From: an uncultured Lachnospiraceae bacterium | GTDB lineage: Bacteria > Bacillota > Clostridia > Lachnospirales > Lachnospiraceae | NCBI GenBank assembly: GCA_910587715.1 | Contig: CAJUMV010000030.1 | Span: 1 to 53,475, forward strand | Reading direction: 5' to 3' | Length of the DNA stretch: 53,475 nucleotides | Shown here: piece after piece, positions 14,174-22,834 of the stretch | Numbering within the stretch: the first letter of the stretch is position 1 | Layout of the letters: each line of letters begins with the position of its first letter | Made by a program: the position numbers and the translations under genes | The notes under the pieces: model-generated | Database searches by the model: none | What the model saw: the letters and a program-made list of their open reading frames with translations, nothing else | Told to the model about the DNA's origin: nothing

Positions 14174-15514
14174 ATGAACAAAAACAAACTGAAATGGACA
14201 GCATGTGCATTGGCTGCAGTAGTTGGATTTACCGGTACGGGAATGGAAGTAAGCGCCACAGGAAATGTGGGAAGCGTGCTTCCTTCGGCAGGAATAGAGT
14301 TTTCCCTTCAGGATGAAGAGAAGTCCACCGCGTTATCTACGTTAAAGGAAGAGTCTGATAAGGAAGCGGCGGAGCAGGAAGAAAACGGGGATGCATCCTC
14401 TGAGCTTGAAAACGAAGGCATCAGCGTCGGCAGTGTTCAGGTAGGCGGTTTTTCCGATCTTGCCAGCACATCCGATAAGGTAAGCAAGGTTCCGGAAAAG
14501 AAGATTGCGGATACGATTGTAGTCAGCGAGGGCTATACCAAGGATTTGAAGGCGGCGGCGGGAAGCGGCTTGTCTGAGGAGGAAGAGAGCTTTAAGAATC
14601 TGGTGATTGCCAGAGTGAATGATTATGTAAATGTGCGTGATATTCCGAGTGAGGAAGGCGAGATTGTCGGCAAGCTCTATAATAAGTCCGTCGGCAGCTT
14701 TATCGAGGAGGAGGACGGCTGGTATAAAATAAGCTCCGGCTCCGTGGAAGGATATGTGAAGGGCGAGTATTGTGTGACTGGCGATGAAGCCGTTGATTAT
14801 GCGAAGGAAGTGGGAACCCGAATCGCGACCGTTACGACCACGACCCTGAAGGTGCGTGAGCAGCCCGGTCTGGAAGAAGCGGTTCTCGGTCTGGTTCCGA
14901 TTGAGGACGAACTGATTGTTACAGAGGAAATGGACGGCTGGGTGAAGGTAAATATCGAAGAAGGTGACGGCTATGTTTCCATGGACTATGTCACCCTTTC
15001 CACGGAGTTTGTAAAGGCGGAGTCCGTAGCCGAGGAGAAGGCGCGGCTTGCCAAGGAGGAAGAGGCAAGAAAGGCAGCGCAGGCGGCGGCGAAAAAGAAA
15101 ACGTCCGAAAATGCGGCGTCCGGCAGCAAGGGCGAGGACGGCGGAAAGACTTATGCGAATCCGACCGGAAGTTCAGGAGCCGATGTGGTACAGTTTGCGA
15201 GACAGTTTTTGGGTAATCCTTACGTGTACGGCGGAACCAGCCTGACAAACGGTGCAGACTGCTCGGGGTTTGTTATGAGCGTGTATAAGAACTTTGGCGT
15301 AAGCCTGCCTCATTCATCGGCGGCAGATAGAAGTGTGGGCGCATCTGTAAACGGATTGGAAAACGCACAGCCCGGCGATATCATCTGCTACTCGGGTCAT
15401 GTGGGAATTTATGCGGGCAATGGTCAGATCGTGCATGCATCTACATCCAGAACAGGTATTATCGAATCCAGCGCAACCTACCGTTCGATTCTTTCCATCA
15501 GAAGAATCCTCTAA
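14174..15514 (+). CDS. Secreted SH3b-SH3b-NlpC/P60 peptidoglycan hydrolase
   Basis: The product is 446 residues. A signal peptide occupies ~1-31, followed by an acidic Ser/Glu-rich linker and two bacterial SH3 domains (~155-205 and ~215-270) that bind cell wall. A charged Ala/Lys/Glu stretch leads to a C-terminal NlpC/P60 domain. The catalytic Cys is C363 in ADCSGF, with H409 (GHVGIY) and H421 (IVHAS). The family cleaves gamma-D-Glu-diamino acid bonds, usually at the septum. The ATG at 14174 follows TGAGGTG. The longer open frame from 14075 would hide the signal peptide. Confidence 0.92.
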   Translation: MNKNKLKWTACALAAVVGFTGTGMEVSATGNVGSVLPSAGIEFSLQDEEKSTALSTLKEESDKEAAEQEENGDASSELENEGISVGSVQVGGFSDLASTSDKVSKVPEKKIADTIVVSEGYTKDLKAAAGSGLSEEEESFKNLVIARVNDYVNVRDIPSEEGEIVGKLYNKSVGSFIEEEDGWYKISSGSVEGYVKGEYCVTGDEAVDYAKEVGTRIATVTTTTLKVREQPGLEEAVLGLVPIEDELIVTEEMDGWVKVNIEEGDGYVSMDYVTLSTEFVKAESVAEEKARLAKEEEARKAAQAAAKKKTSENAASGSKGEDGGKTYANPTGSSGADVVQFARQFLGNPYVYGGTSLTNGADCSGFVMSVYKNFGVSLPHSSAADRSVGASVNGLENAQPGDIICYSGHVGIYAGNGQIVHASTSRTGIIESSATYRSILSIRRIL

Positions 15515-15559
15515 GAGCGGCGTTGTGATACAAACAGAAAATGATAAAAAGTGACGATA

Positions 15560-15600
15560 GGAGGGAGACGTTCCGGCAGGGCGTCTCCCTCTCCATTTTA
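15560..15600 (+). terminator. Terminator after the NlpC/P60 gene
   Basis: GAGGGAGACG/CGTCTCCCTC form a 10-bp stem with an 11-base loop, followed by TCCATTTTA. Confidence 0.85.
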
Positions 15601-15677
15601 TCTATGTGTGGTTGATTTATCTATAATGCACAAAGTTTTTAGAAAATGCGAAATAACGGATGCGGGGTAAAAACGAC

Positions 15678-15748
15678 TTATACACATAAAAAAATCGGAT
15701 TTTAAGCATAAAATGGTTTTATACACGGAGTTATCCACCATATCCACA
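15678..15748 (+). promoter_or_regulatory. Cluster of four DnaA-box-like sites
   Basis: In 71 bases there are a perfect box TTATACACA (15678-15686) and three one-mismatch boxes in the same orientation: TTATACACG (15719-15727), TTATCCACC (15731-15739) and ATATCCACA (15740-15748). The last two are directly adjacent. They lie in the 396-base gap before hpf. The rest of the gap holds the terminator on the left and the hpf promoter on the right. Confidence 0.5.
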
Positions 15749-15832
15749 GCTTTTTGACCGGGTCACTCAGTTCATTTATGGAAACTGAAGGAACATATGT
15801 TTTGTATATTTTCTCTAAATGGGAGCAAATTG

Positions 15833-15862
15833 TTGCAATAGTATAGTAAAATATGGTATACT
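15833..15862 (+). promoter_or_regulatory. Promoter for hpf
   Basis: TTGCAA (15833-15838) and TATACT (15857-15862) are separated by 18 bases, about 50 bases before the hpf start. Confidence 0.65.
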
Positions 15863-15910
15863 GATTTCATAAGCATTGCTTAACACTCCAATTGGAAGGG
15901 GATGAATTAG

Positions 15911-16438
15911 ATGAAATTTAACATTGTCGGAAAGAATATCGAAGTAACGGAAGGTTTACGGGCAGCGGTGGAGGACAAGATTGGTAAGCTGGAGAAGTTT
16001 TTTACCGAGGACACAGAGGTGCATGTGACTCTCAGTGTAGAGAAGGATCGGCAGAAGATTGAAGTGACGATTCCCGTGAAGGGGAATATCATCCGTTCCG
16101 AGCAGGTCAGCAGCGACATGTATGTTTCCATTGATCTGGTGGAGGAGATTATCGAGAGACAGCTTAAAAAGTATAAGAATAAGCTGGTGGACAAGAAGCA
16201 GGGAGCCGGTTTTTTCCGTCAGGAATTTATCGAGAAAGATTATATGGATGAGGAGGAAGTAAAAATCATCCGCACGAAAAAGTTTGACATCAAGCCCATG
16301 TATCCGGAGGATGCGTGTGTGCAGATGGAACTTCTCGGTCATAATTTCTTCGTATTCTGCAATGCGGAGACGGATCAGGTGAATGTGGTTTATAAGAGAA
16401 AGGGAAACACATACGGGCTGATTGAGCCTGAATTTTAA
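15911..16438 (+). CDS. hpf: Long-form ribosome hibernation promoting factor HPF
   Basis: The product is 175 residues, the long form used by Firmicutes. An N-terminal S30AE/RaiA domain (~1-100) binds the 30S decoding centre. A C-terminal domain (~115-175, with EDACVQMELLGHNFFVFCNAETDQVNVVYKRKGNTYGLIEPE) dimerises ribosomes into 100S particles. Expression normally rises in stationary phase or stress. AAGGGGATGAATTAG precedes the ATG. It has its own promoter and terminator and so is monocistronic. Confidence 0.95.
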   Translation: MKFNIVGKNIEVTEGLRAAVEDKIGKLEKFFTEDTEVHVTLSVEKDRQKIEVTIPVKGNIIRSEQVSSDMYVSIDLVEEIIERQLKKYKNKLVDKKQGAGFFRQEFIEKDYMDEEEVKIIRTKKFDIKPMYPEDACVQMELLGHNFFVFCNAETDQVNVVYKRKGNTYGLIEPEF

Positions 16439-16464
16439 AAACAGTTGATAGGAAAAGGAACGAC

Positions 16465-16498
16465 GGCAGGGCGGAGCAATCTACCCTGCCTTCTCTTT
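16465..16498 (+). terminator. Terminator after hpf
   Basis: GGCAGGG (16465-16471) pairs with CCCTGCC (16484-16490) and is followed by TTCTCTTT. Confidence 0.85.
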
Positions 16499-16575
16499 AC
16501 CTATCGTTTGACATAACGCGATTGCGCCATACATAGTATTAAGATAAGGAATGCATGGATTGGTGACGAAGAACC

Positions 16576-17664
16576 ATGGAAGGCGGCATGAAATATAACG
16601 GGGGATGGGGCAGGGCGGTTATTAGGCTGGGGGCGCTTTTGCTGCTTGCCTTTGGCTGTGTATGTATGGCGGGGGAACTGCTCGGCAAATGGCGGACGCC
16701 CGCCCGGCAGGAGGAAGACAGGACAAACGGGCAGGCGGTGGAAGTGACTGCGGACGGGAATTATATTAAGTGGGTGGAATTTCATGTCACCAATGAGGCG
16801 ATGGCGGCGGCGTATGATCTGGATGTGGACAGCTATCGGGAGGAAATACATTTGAACTGGATCGAGCTTCTTGCCTATGTGGGGGCAAAGACGGGAGGGA
16901 AGTTTGACAAAAACAGCGTCAGGAGAATAGAGGAAGTGGCGGAAAAGCTGAAAAGCGGCGACACCATGGCGGAGCTGACGAAGGACATGGAATATTATGA
17001 CTATTATCTGGAGGCGTACACGGCGGTGCTCGGCGGCATGATGGGGGAGTTTGCGCTGGACGGAAAACATGTTTACGGATTAAAGGCGTTCTCGCCCATC
17101 GCAAAAGGATTTGACTACAGCCATTATGATGATTTCGGTTCATCCCGCAGCTACGGTTATGCGAGACCTCATTTGGGGCATGACATGATGGGGCAGATCG
17201 GCACGCCCATCATTGCCGTGGAATCCGGCTACGTGGAAGCACTCGGCTGGAACCAGTATGGCGGCTGGCGCATCGGCATCCGCAGTTTTGATAAGAAACG
17301 CTACTATTACTATGCGCATCTGCGGCAGAATTACCCTTACGCGGAGGGGCTTGCGGAAGGGTCCGTGGTGACGGCGGGGGACGTAATCGGCTATATGGGA
17401 CATACCGGTTACAGTACGACGGAGAATGTGAATAATATCAAGACCGTGCATCTGCATTGGGGGCTGCAGCTTATTTTCGATGAGTCCCAGAAGGAGGGAA
17501 ACAATGAAATCTGGGTGGACTGCTATGAGCTGTCCAAATTCCTTTACAAAAACCGCTGCGAGGTGGAGAAGGTGGGAGATTCCAGAGAGTGGAGAAGAGC
17601 TGTGCCCATGACAGACCCGTCCGCGGAGACGTACAGGAAGAAAACAGAAACGGTTGTTCGATAA
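16576..17664 (+). CDS. Membrane-anchored M23 (LytM-type) metallopeptidase
   Basis: The product is 362 residues. An N-terminal membrane anchor (~12-33) is followed by a lysozyme-like helical part (~55-160) and the M23 zinc domain. Zinc ligands are H199 and D203 in HLGHD, and H294 in VHLHW. The family cuts peptide cross-links in peptidoglycan, and similar anchored M23 proteins in Clostridia act in sporulation or growth. Start: an ATG at 16588 has GGAAGG just upstream and would drop four residues, and either is plausible. A TTGACA at 16513 with a poor -10 may be its promoter. Confidence 0.88.
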   Translation: MEGGMKYNGGWGRAVIRLGALLLLAFGCVCMAGELLGKWRTPARQEEDRTNGQAVEVTADGNYIKWVEFHVTNEAMAAAYDLDVDSYREEIHLNWIELLAYVGAKTGGKFDKNSVRRIEEVAEKLKSGDTMAELTKDMEYYDYYLEAYTAVLGGMMGEFALDGKHVYGLKAFSPIAKGFDYSHYDDFGSSRSYGYARPHLGHDMMGQIGTPIIAVESGYVEALGWNQYGGWRIGIRSFDKKRYYYYAHLRQNYPYAEGLAEGSVVTAGDVIGYMGHTGYSTTENVNNIKTVHLHWGLQLIFDESQKEGNNEIWVDCYELSKFLYKNRCEVEKVGDSREWRRAVPMTDPSAETYRKKTETVVR

Positions 17665-17714
17665 AACTATTAGCAAAATGCACGAAAAATAACCCCTGGT
17701 CGGAAAATAAATTG

Positions 17715-17743
17715 TTGAAAATAAGTAATGATTCAGCTATACT
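17715..17743 (+). promoter_or_regulatory. Promoter for the chemotaxis receptor
   Basis: TTGAAA (17715-17720), a 17-base spacer and TATACT (17738-17743) lie 70 bases before the start codon. Confidence 0.7.
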
Positions 17744-17812
17744 TTTGGTAAAGCCATTTGTTTTTTGGCAGGTGCTTTAGAAACAGGAGAGAGGGGTTAT
17801 AGGAGAGGGATT

Positions 17813-19507
17813 ATGGGTAAAACAGAAAACAGTGAATCAGAAAACAAGAGTCAGGCGGCGCGGCTGAAAAGGCTTGTGCGTCAGGCGTTCGTGTCAGTGG
17901 CAGTTGGGGCGGTGCTGCTGCTTGCACTCATCTTTTTCAACATGGCTATGTCCGGTATACATAGTGCACAGCTCAACACGACCGTGGCGTTAAATCAGTA
18001 CCGGATTGCGTCAAAGACACTGACGTATGACATTCAGTCTTATGCCGTCACGGGGGAACAGCGCTACTATGACGGCTATATGAAGGAGCTGAACGAGGAC
18101 AAAAACAGAGAGAAGGCGCTGAAAACGCTGGAAAAATGCGATTTGAAGGAAAGCGAGTGGACAAGCTTAAACCAGATCGCCGATATGTCGAACCACCTGG
18201 TTCCTCTGGAGGAGCAGGCGATTGCGTATGTGCAGGCGGGGGACCTCGCGGCAGCGCAGGCATGTGTGTTCAGCGCAGAATATGGTGATTCGGTAGAGCA
18301 GATCAGCAAACAGACGGATGATACGATTCTTACCATTCTGAACAGAAAAGACAAAAGGCAGGCGGCAATGAAAGTGCTGCAGTATCTAATGGAGCTTTTG
18401 TTTGCGCTGTCTTTCCTGTATCTGGTAAGAGAGTTTATCAAGACGATTAAGTTTTCCAGGAAAGAGCTTTTGGAGCCGATCATGAAGGTGTCTGACCAGA
18501 TGGAAGTGCTGGCAGGCGGAGAATTTCATGTGGAGCTCGAGCTGGAAGCGGATGAGAGCGAGGTCGGCAGGATGGTTGCAGCCATCGCCTTTATGAAGGA
18601 AAATCTGCTTGGCATGATTCAGGAGATTACGCAGACGCTGGAGCAGATGGGCAACGGCAATTATCGGGTGGACATCAGGCAGGAGTATGTGGGCGAGTTT
18701 ATCTCTATCAAAGATTCTCTGATGCAGATTGCGGAGAAGATGCGGGAAACGCTTGGAACGCTCCGCAATGTCTCGGGTCAGATAGACAGCGGTTCGGAGC
18801 AGCTTGCGTTTGCGGCGCAGGATTTGGCTGAGAACTGTACGCTGCAGGCAGCGCAGGTATCGGAGCTGATGACCGCCTTTGACGCGATGACAAAGAGCAT
18901 GGAGGAGAACGCGCGCGAAGCGGAGCAGTCGGCAAGCATGGCTTCGGCGGCGGGGATGACGCTGGCGAAAGGCAATGTGAAATTACAGGAACTGAAAGAT
19001 TCCATTCAGGAGATTGGCAGATGTTCCGAGCAGATTAGCACGATTATAGAAGCGATAGAGGATATCGCCTCCCAGACGAACCTGCTGGCGCTGAACGCGG
19101 CGATTGAAGCGGCGAGAGCGGGCGAAGCAGGAAAGGGCTTTGCTGTTGTGGCGGAGCAGGTGAAAAATCTGGCGAACGAGTCGGCGAATGCAGCGGGCAG
19201 GACGACGGAGCTGATAGAGACGACGATTTCCGTGATGGACAAGAGTATTTCCATCGCGGAGGAGACGGAAGCTAACATGAATCAGGTGATGTCCGACGCG
19301 AAGGAAGCCACCGAAAAGATGGGACAGATTGAGCAGATTTTGAAGCGGGATACCGTGCGTATGCAGGAGCTGAATCAGAATGTAACGCAGGTTTCCTCCG
19401 CTGTTGACAACAACTCGGCAACGTCACAGGAGACGGCGGCTGTCAGCACGGAGCAGAAGTCGCAGGTGGAGACGATGGTGGAACTGATGGACAGATTTGA
19501 GATATAA
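17813..19507 (+). CDS. Methyl-accepting chemotaxis protein
   Basis: The product is 564 residues. Membrane segment 1 spans ~24-45, a short extracytoplasmic four-helix-type sensor runs ~46-185, membrane segment 2 spans ~187-207, a HAMP domain follows at ~210-270 and a cytoplasmic signalling coiled coil completes it. The hairpin tip is nearly canonical (DIASQTNLLALNAAIEAARAGE). It would report a periplasm-side ligand to CheA/CheW and implies a motile organism, although no other chemotaxis gene is in the window. GGAGAGGG lies just before the ATG at 17813. A start at 17765 is possible but has no Shine-Dalgarno site. Confidence 0.93.
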   Translation: MGKTENSESENKSQAARLKRLVRQAFVSVAVGAVLLLALIFFNMAMSGIHSAQLNTTVALNQYRIASKTLTYDIQSYAVTGEQRYYDGYMKELNEDKNREKALKTLEKCDLKESEWTSLNQIADMSNHLVPLEEQAIAYVQAGDLAAAQACVFSAEYGDSVEQISKQTDDTILTILNRKDKRQAAMKVLQYLMELLFALSFLYLVREFIKTIKFSRKELLEPIMKVSDQMEVLAGGEFHVELELEADESEVGRMVAAIAFMKENLLGMIQEITQTLEQMGNGNYRVDIRQEYVGEFISIKDSLMQIAEKMRETLGTLRNVSGQIDSGSEQLAFAAQDLAENCTLQAAQVSELMTAFDAMTKSMEENAREAEQSASMASAAGMTLAKGNVKLQELKDSIQEIGRCSEQISTIIEAIEDIASQTNLLALNAAIEAARAGEAGKGFAVVAEQVKNLANESANAAGRTTELIETTISVMDKSISIAEETEANMNQVMSDAKEATEKMGQIEQILKRDTVRMQELNQNVTQVSSAVDNNSATSQETAAVSTEQKSQVETMVELMDRFEI

Positions 19508-19510
19508 AAA

Positions 19511-19539
19511 TTGCAAAAACGAAATCGCTATGATACAAT
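19511..19539 (+). promoter_or_regulatory. Promoter of the butyrate operon
   Basis: TTGCAA (19511-19516) and TACAAT (19534-19539) are separated by 17 bases, about 100 bases before thl. This is the only good promoter found before the thl-crt-hbd-bcd-etfBA cluster. Confidence 0.7.
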
Positions 19540-19637
19540 AGAAACGGCGGACAATGACAAAAAAATAACAATCGTCGGCAAGCCTTGAAAACAGGGCTTT
19601 TCAGTAAAAAAATATTACAAGTATGGAGGAGAAGAAA

Positions 19638-20819
19638 ATGGCAAAAAAAGTTGTTTTGGCAGGCGCCTGCCGTACAGCAATCGGCACGATGGGCGGGGGC
19701 TTAAGCACCACACCGGCAGCAGAGCTGGGAGCAATCGTTATTAAGGAGGCGCTTAACAGAGCAGGCGTGGCTCCCGACAAAGTGGATCAGGTGTACATGG
19801 GTTGTGTAATTCAGGCAGGACAGGGTCAGAACGTAGCGCGCCAGTCCTCCATCAAAGCAGGCATTCCTAACGAGGTTCCTGCGGTGACCATCAACGTAGT
19901 GTGCGGTTCCGGCTTAAACTGTGTGAACATGGCTGCGCAGATGATTCAGGCGGGCGACGCTGATATCGTGGTTGCGGGCGGTATGGAGAACATGTCCATG
20001 GCTCCTTATGCGGTGATGCAGGGTCGTTACGGTTACAGAATGAACAACGGCACGCTGGTTGATACGATGGTGAACGATGCCCTCTGGGATGCTTTCAATA
20101 ACTACCATATGATTATGACCGCGGACAATATCTGCAGAGAGTGGGGACTTACCCGTGAGGAGCTGGATGAGTTCGCGTTAAAGAGCCAGCAGAAGGCAGA
20201 AGCAGCACAGAAGAGCGGTGCGTTTGACAAGGAAATCGTGCCCGTTATGGTGAAGAAGAAAAAAGAGATGGTTGAGTTTAAGGTGGACGAAGGTCCGAGA
20301 CCAGGTTCCACGATTGAGGGACTGCAGAAGCTTCGCCCGATCAATCCCGACGGATTCGTGACGGCAGGCAATGCTTCCGGCATCAACGACGGTGCGGCGG
20401 CAATCGTTGTGATGAGCGAAGAGAAAGCACAGGAGCTTGGTGTGAAGCCTATGGCTACTTTCGTGGCAGGCGCACTTGCAGGATGCAGACCCGAGATCAT
20501 GGGTATCGGTCCTGTTCCCGCGACCAAGAAGGTTATGGCGAAAGCGGGCTACAAGATCGAGGACTTCGATATCATCGAGGCGAACGAAGCGTTTGCGGCG
20601 CAGTCCGTTGCAGTGGGCAAGGAGCTTGGCATCGACGTAGACAAGCAGCTTAACCCGAACGGCGGCGCGATTGCGCTCGGTCACCCGGTAGGCGCTTCCG
20701 GCGCGCGTATTCTTGTAACCCTGCTTCACGAGATGCAGGCGAAGGGCGCGAAGAAGGGTCTTGCTACGCTGTGTATCGGCGGCGGTATGGGGTGTGCGAC
20801 CATTGTAGAGATGGATTAA
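19638..20819 (+). CDS. thlA: Acetyl-CoA C-acetyltransferase (thiolase)
   Basis: The product is 393 residues. It condenses two acetyl-CoA to acetoacetyl-CoA, the entry step to butyryl-CoA. Catalytic residues are C89 in VCGSGL, H349 in GHPVGASGAR and C379 in CIGGGMG, the canonical biosynthetic thiolase set. GGAGGAG lies 7-13 bases before the ATG at 19638. The ATG at 19623 overlaps that ribosome-binding site and is rejected. It leads the butyrate cluster and is separated from crt by a 209-bp inverted-repeat structure. Confidence 0.96.
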   Translation: MAKKVVLAGACRTAIGTMGGGLSTTPAAELGAIVIKEALNRAGVAPDKVDQVYMGCVIQAGQGQNVARQSSIKAGIPNEVPAVTINVVCGSGLNCVNMAAQMIQAGDADIVVAGGMENMSMAPYAVMQGRYGYRMNNGTLVDTMVNDALWDAFNNYHMIMTADNICREWGLTREELDEFALKSQQKAEAAQKSGAFDKEIVPVMVKKKKEMVEFKVDEGPRPGSTIEGLQKLRPINPDGFVTAGNASGINDGAAAIVVMSEEKAQELGVKPMATFVAGALAGCRPEIMGIGPVPATKKVMAKAGYKIEDFDIIEANEAFAAQSVAVGKELGIDVDKQLNPNGGAIALGHPVGASGARILVTLLHEMQAKGAKKGLATLCIGGGMGCATIVEMD

Positions 20820-20828
20820 AAGGTTAGT

Positions 20829-21037
20829 GCAAGACTCATATATAGGTTGTTGAAATTGTACAAATAGCATAACCAACGCAGACGCGCTTGCGCTCCGTTC
20901 CAAGCGTAACAGTGCTAAATTCGTGAGAAACCTCATTAAGCACTGACCGTTTTAATCCGAAGGATTTAAACAGTTCCAAGGGTCTGCTAATGGTTATACT
21001 ATTTGCACAATTAATGTAGTATTGTGATGAGTCTTGC
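20829..21037. repeat. 209-bp inverted-repeat structure between thl and crt
   Basis: Outer arms GCAAGACTCAT (20829-20839) and ATGAGTCTTGC (21027-21037) are perfect. Inner arms 20855-20875 and 20991-21011 pair at 19 of 21 positions. Within the loop are further stems: AGTGCT/AGCACT near 20911 and 20938, and GTTTTAATCC/GGATTTAAAC near 20949 and 20962. There is no open frame, and no U-run follows, so it is not a plain terminator. It resembles a palindromic mobile element (MITE-like) or a large structured intercistronic RNA. Confidence 0.75.
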
Positions 21038-21079
21038 TGTCACCCGAAAATGCAAAAAAATAAGAAGGAGATACATACA

Positions 21080-21865
21080 ATGGAATTTGTGTTATATGAG
21101 GTAAAAGGTCAGGTTGGTATCATCACGATCAACCGTGAGAAGGCTTTGAATGCTCTTAACTCCGCAGTTTTGGACGAGCTGAACGCAACCCTTGACGGCG
21201 TGGATTTGAATGAGGTGAGATGCCTGATCCTGACGGGGGCGGGCGAGAAGTCCTTTGTGGCTGGCGCGGATATCGGTGAGATGAGCACGCTCACCAAGGC
21301 GGAAGGCGAGGCTTTCGGCAAGAAGGGCAACGACGTGTTCCGCAAGCTGGAGACATTCCCGATTCCCGTGATCGCTGCGGTGAATGGCTTTGCGCTCGGC
21401 GGCGGCTGTGAGATTTCCATGAGCTGCGATATCAGAATCTGCTCCGACAACGCGGTGTTCGGACAGCCCGAGGTAGGGCTTGGCATTACACCCGGTTTTG
21501 GCGGCACGCAGAGACTGGCAAGAATTGTCGGACCCGGCATGGCAAAACAGATGATTTACACGGCGAGAAACATCAAGGCTGACGAGGCGTTGCGTATCGG
21601 TCTGGTTAACGCGGTATATCCGCAGGCGGAGCTGATGGCGGCGGCTGAGAAGATGGCGGCTGGCATTGCTAAGAACGCGCCCATCGCGGTTCGCAACTGC
21701 AAGAAAGCGATCAACGACGGTTTAGAGGCTGGCATGGACGAGGCGATCGTGATCGAGGAGAAGCTCTTCGGCGACTGCTTCGAGACGGAGGATCAGAAGT
21801 ACGGTATGGCATTCTTCCTTGACAAGAACAAGGAGAAGGTGAAGGAGCCGTTTAAGAATTGCTAA
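21080..21865 (+). CDS. crt: Crotonase / short-chain enoyl-CoA hydratase
   Basis: The product is 261 residues. It dehydrates 3-hydroxybutyryl-CoA to crotonyl-CoA. The oxyanion-hole region ALGGGCEISMSCD and the catalytic GQPEVGLGITPGFGGTQRL segment are intact. AAGAAGGAG lies nine bases before the ATG at 21080, and the upstream ATG at 21050 is not family-like. It lies third in pathway order but second in the gene cluster, the usual thl-crt-hbd arrangement of clostridial butyrate producers. Confidence 0.95.
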   Translation: MEFVLYEVKGQVGIITINREKALNALNSAVLDELNATLDGVDLNEVRCLILTGAGEKSFVAGADIGEMSTLTKAEGEAFGKKGNDVFRKLETFPIPVIAAVNGFALGGGCEISMSCDIRICSDNAVFGQPEVGLGITPGFGGTQRLARIVGPGMAKQMIYTARNIKADEALRIGLVNAVYPQAELMAAAEKMAAGIAKNAPIAVRNCKKAINDGLEAGMDEAIVIEEKLFGDCFETEDQKYGMAFFLDKNKEKVKEPFKNC

Positions 21866-21918
21866 GATTTTTGAAGGAACTAAATAAATATATCAATTTA
21901 TAATAAGGAGGACTTATA

Positions 21919-22758
21919 ATGAAAGTAGGTATTATTGGCGCGGGAACGATGGGTTCCGGCATCGCGCAGGCGTTTGCCATGACAGACGGTTACGAGGTTT
22001 GCCTTTGCGATATCAAGGAAGAGTACGCTGAGGGCGGCAAGGCGAAAATCCAGAAAAATATGAATTTCCTCGTAGGCAAGGAGAAGATTACGCAGGAGAA
22101 GGCTGACGAGGTTATGGGCAAGATTACCACAGGTCTGAACAATATCTGTGGTGAGTGCGAGCTGATTGTCGAGGTTGCGCTGGAGAAGATGGAGATCAAG
22201 CAGGCAATCTTCAAGGAACTGCAGGGCATCGTGAAGAAGGACTGCATGTTTGCATCCAATACTTCCTCCCTTTCCATCACCAAGATCGGTGAGGGTCTTG
22301 ACAGACCTATGATCGGTATGCACTTCTTCAATCCGGCTGACAGAATGAAGCTGGTTGAGGTAATCAGAGGCGAGAACACCCCTCAGGATATGGTGGATAA
22401 GATCACAAAGATCGCTGAGGAGATCGGCAAGACACCTGTACAGGTAAAAGAAGCTCCCGGCTTCGTGGTAAACAGAATCCTGATTCCGATGATCAATGAG
22501 GCGATCGGCGTTCTCGATGCCGGCACCGCTTCCGCGGAGGATATCGATGTGGCTATGCAGCTCGGCGCTTCCCATCCCATGGGTCCGCTGCACCTCGGCG
22601 ACCTGATCGGTCTGGATATCTGCCTTGCTATCATGGAAGTGCTCTACAACGAGACGAAGGACGAGAAGTATGCGCCCCAGCCGCTTCTTAAGAAGATGGT
22701 GGAAGAGAAGAAGCTCGGCAGAAAGACCGGAGTTGGATTCTTTGACTATTCCAAGTAA
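21919..22758 (+). CDS. hbd: 3-hydroxybutyryl-CoA dehydrogenase
   Basis: The product is 279 residues. It reduces acetoacetyl-CoA to (S)-3-hydroxybutyryl-CoA. The Rossmann motif GAGTMGSGIAQ opens the protein, MHFFNPA holds the catalytic His region, and the C-terminal helical dimer domain contains GHPMGP-like SHPMGPLHLGDLIGLD. AATAAGGAGGACTTATA gives a strong ribosome-binding site. It is spaced 53 bases after crt. Confidence 0.96.
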   Translation: MKVGIIGAGTMGSGIAQAFAMTDGYEVCLCDIKEEYAEGGKAKIQKNMNFLVGKEKITQEKADEVMGKITTGLNNICGECELIVEVALEKMEIKQAIFKELQGIVKKDCMFASNTSSLSITKIGEGLDRPMIGMHFFNPADRMKLVEVIRGENTPQDMVDKITKIAEEIGKTPVQVKEAPGFVVNRILIPMINEAIGVLDAGTASAEDIDVAMQLGASHPMGPLHLGDLIGLDICLAIMEVLYNETKDEKYAPQPLLKKMVEEKKLGRKTGVGFFDYSK

Positions 22759-22834
22759 AAAATCCGAAGCATTTCGAGTCTGCTTATCTCAAAACAGGCA
22801 GATTACAATAAAAAACATGGAGGAATAAAAAATC

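Noticed and set aside
15678..15748. DnaA-box cluster as the chromosomal origin
   Set aside because: No dnaA, dnaN, recF or other origin genes are nearby and only four boxes are present, so a regulatory or titration cluster is the more cautious reading.
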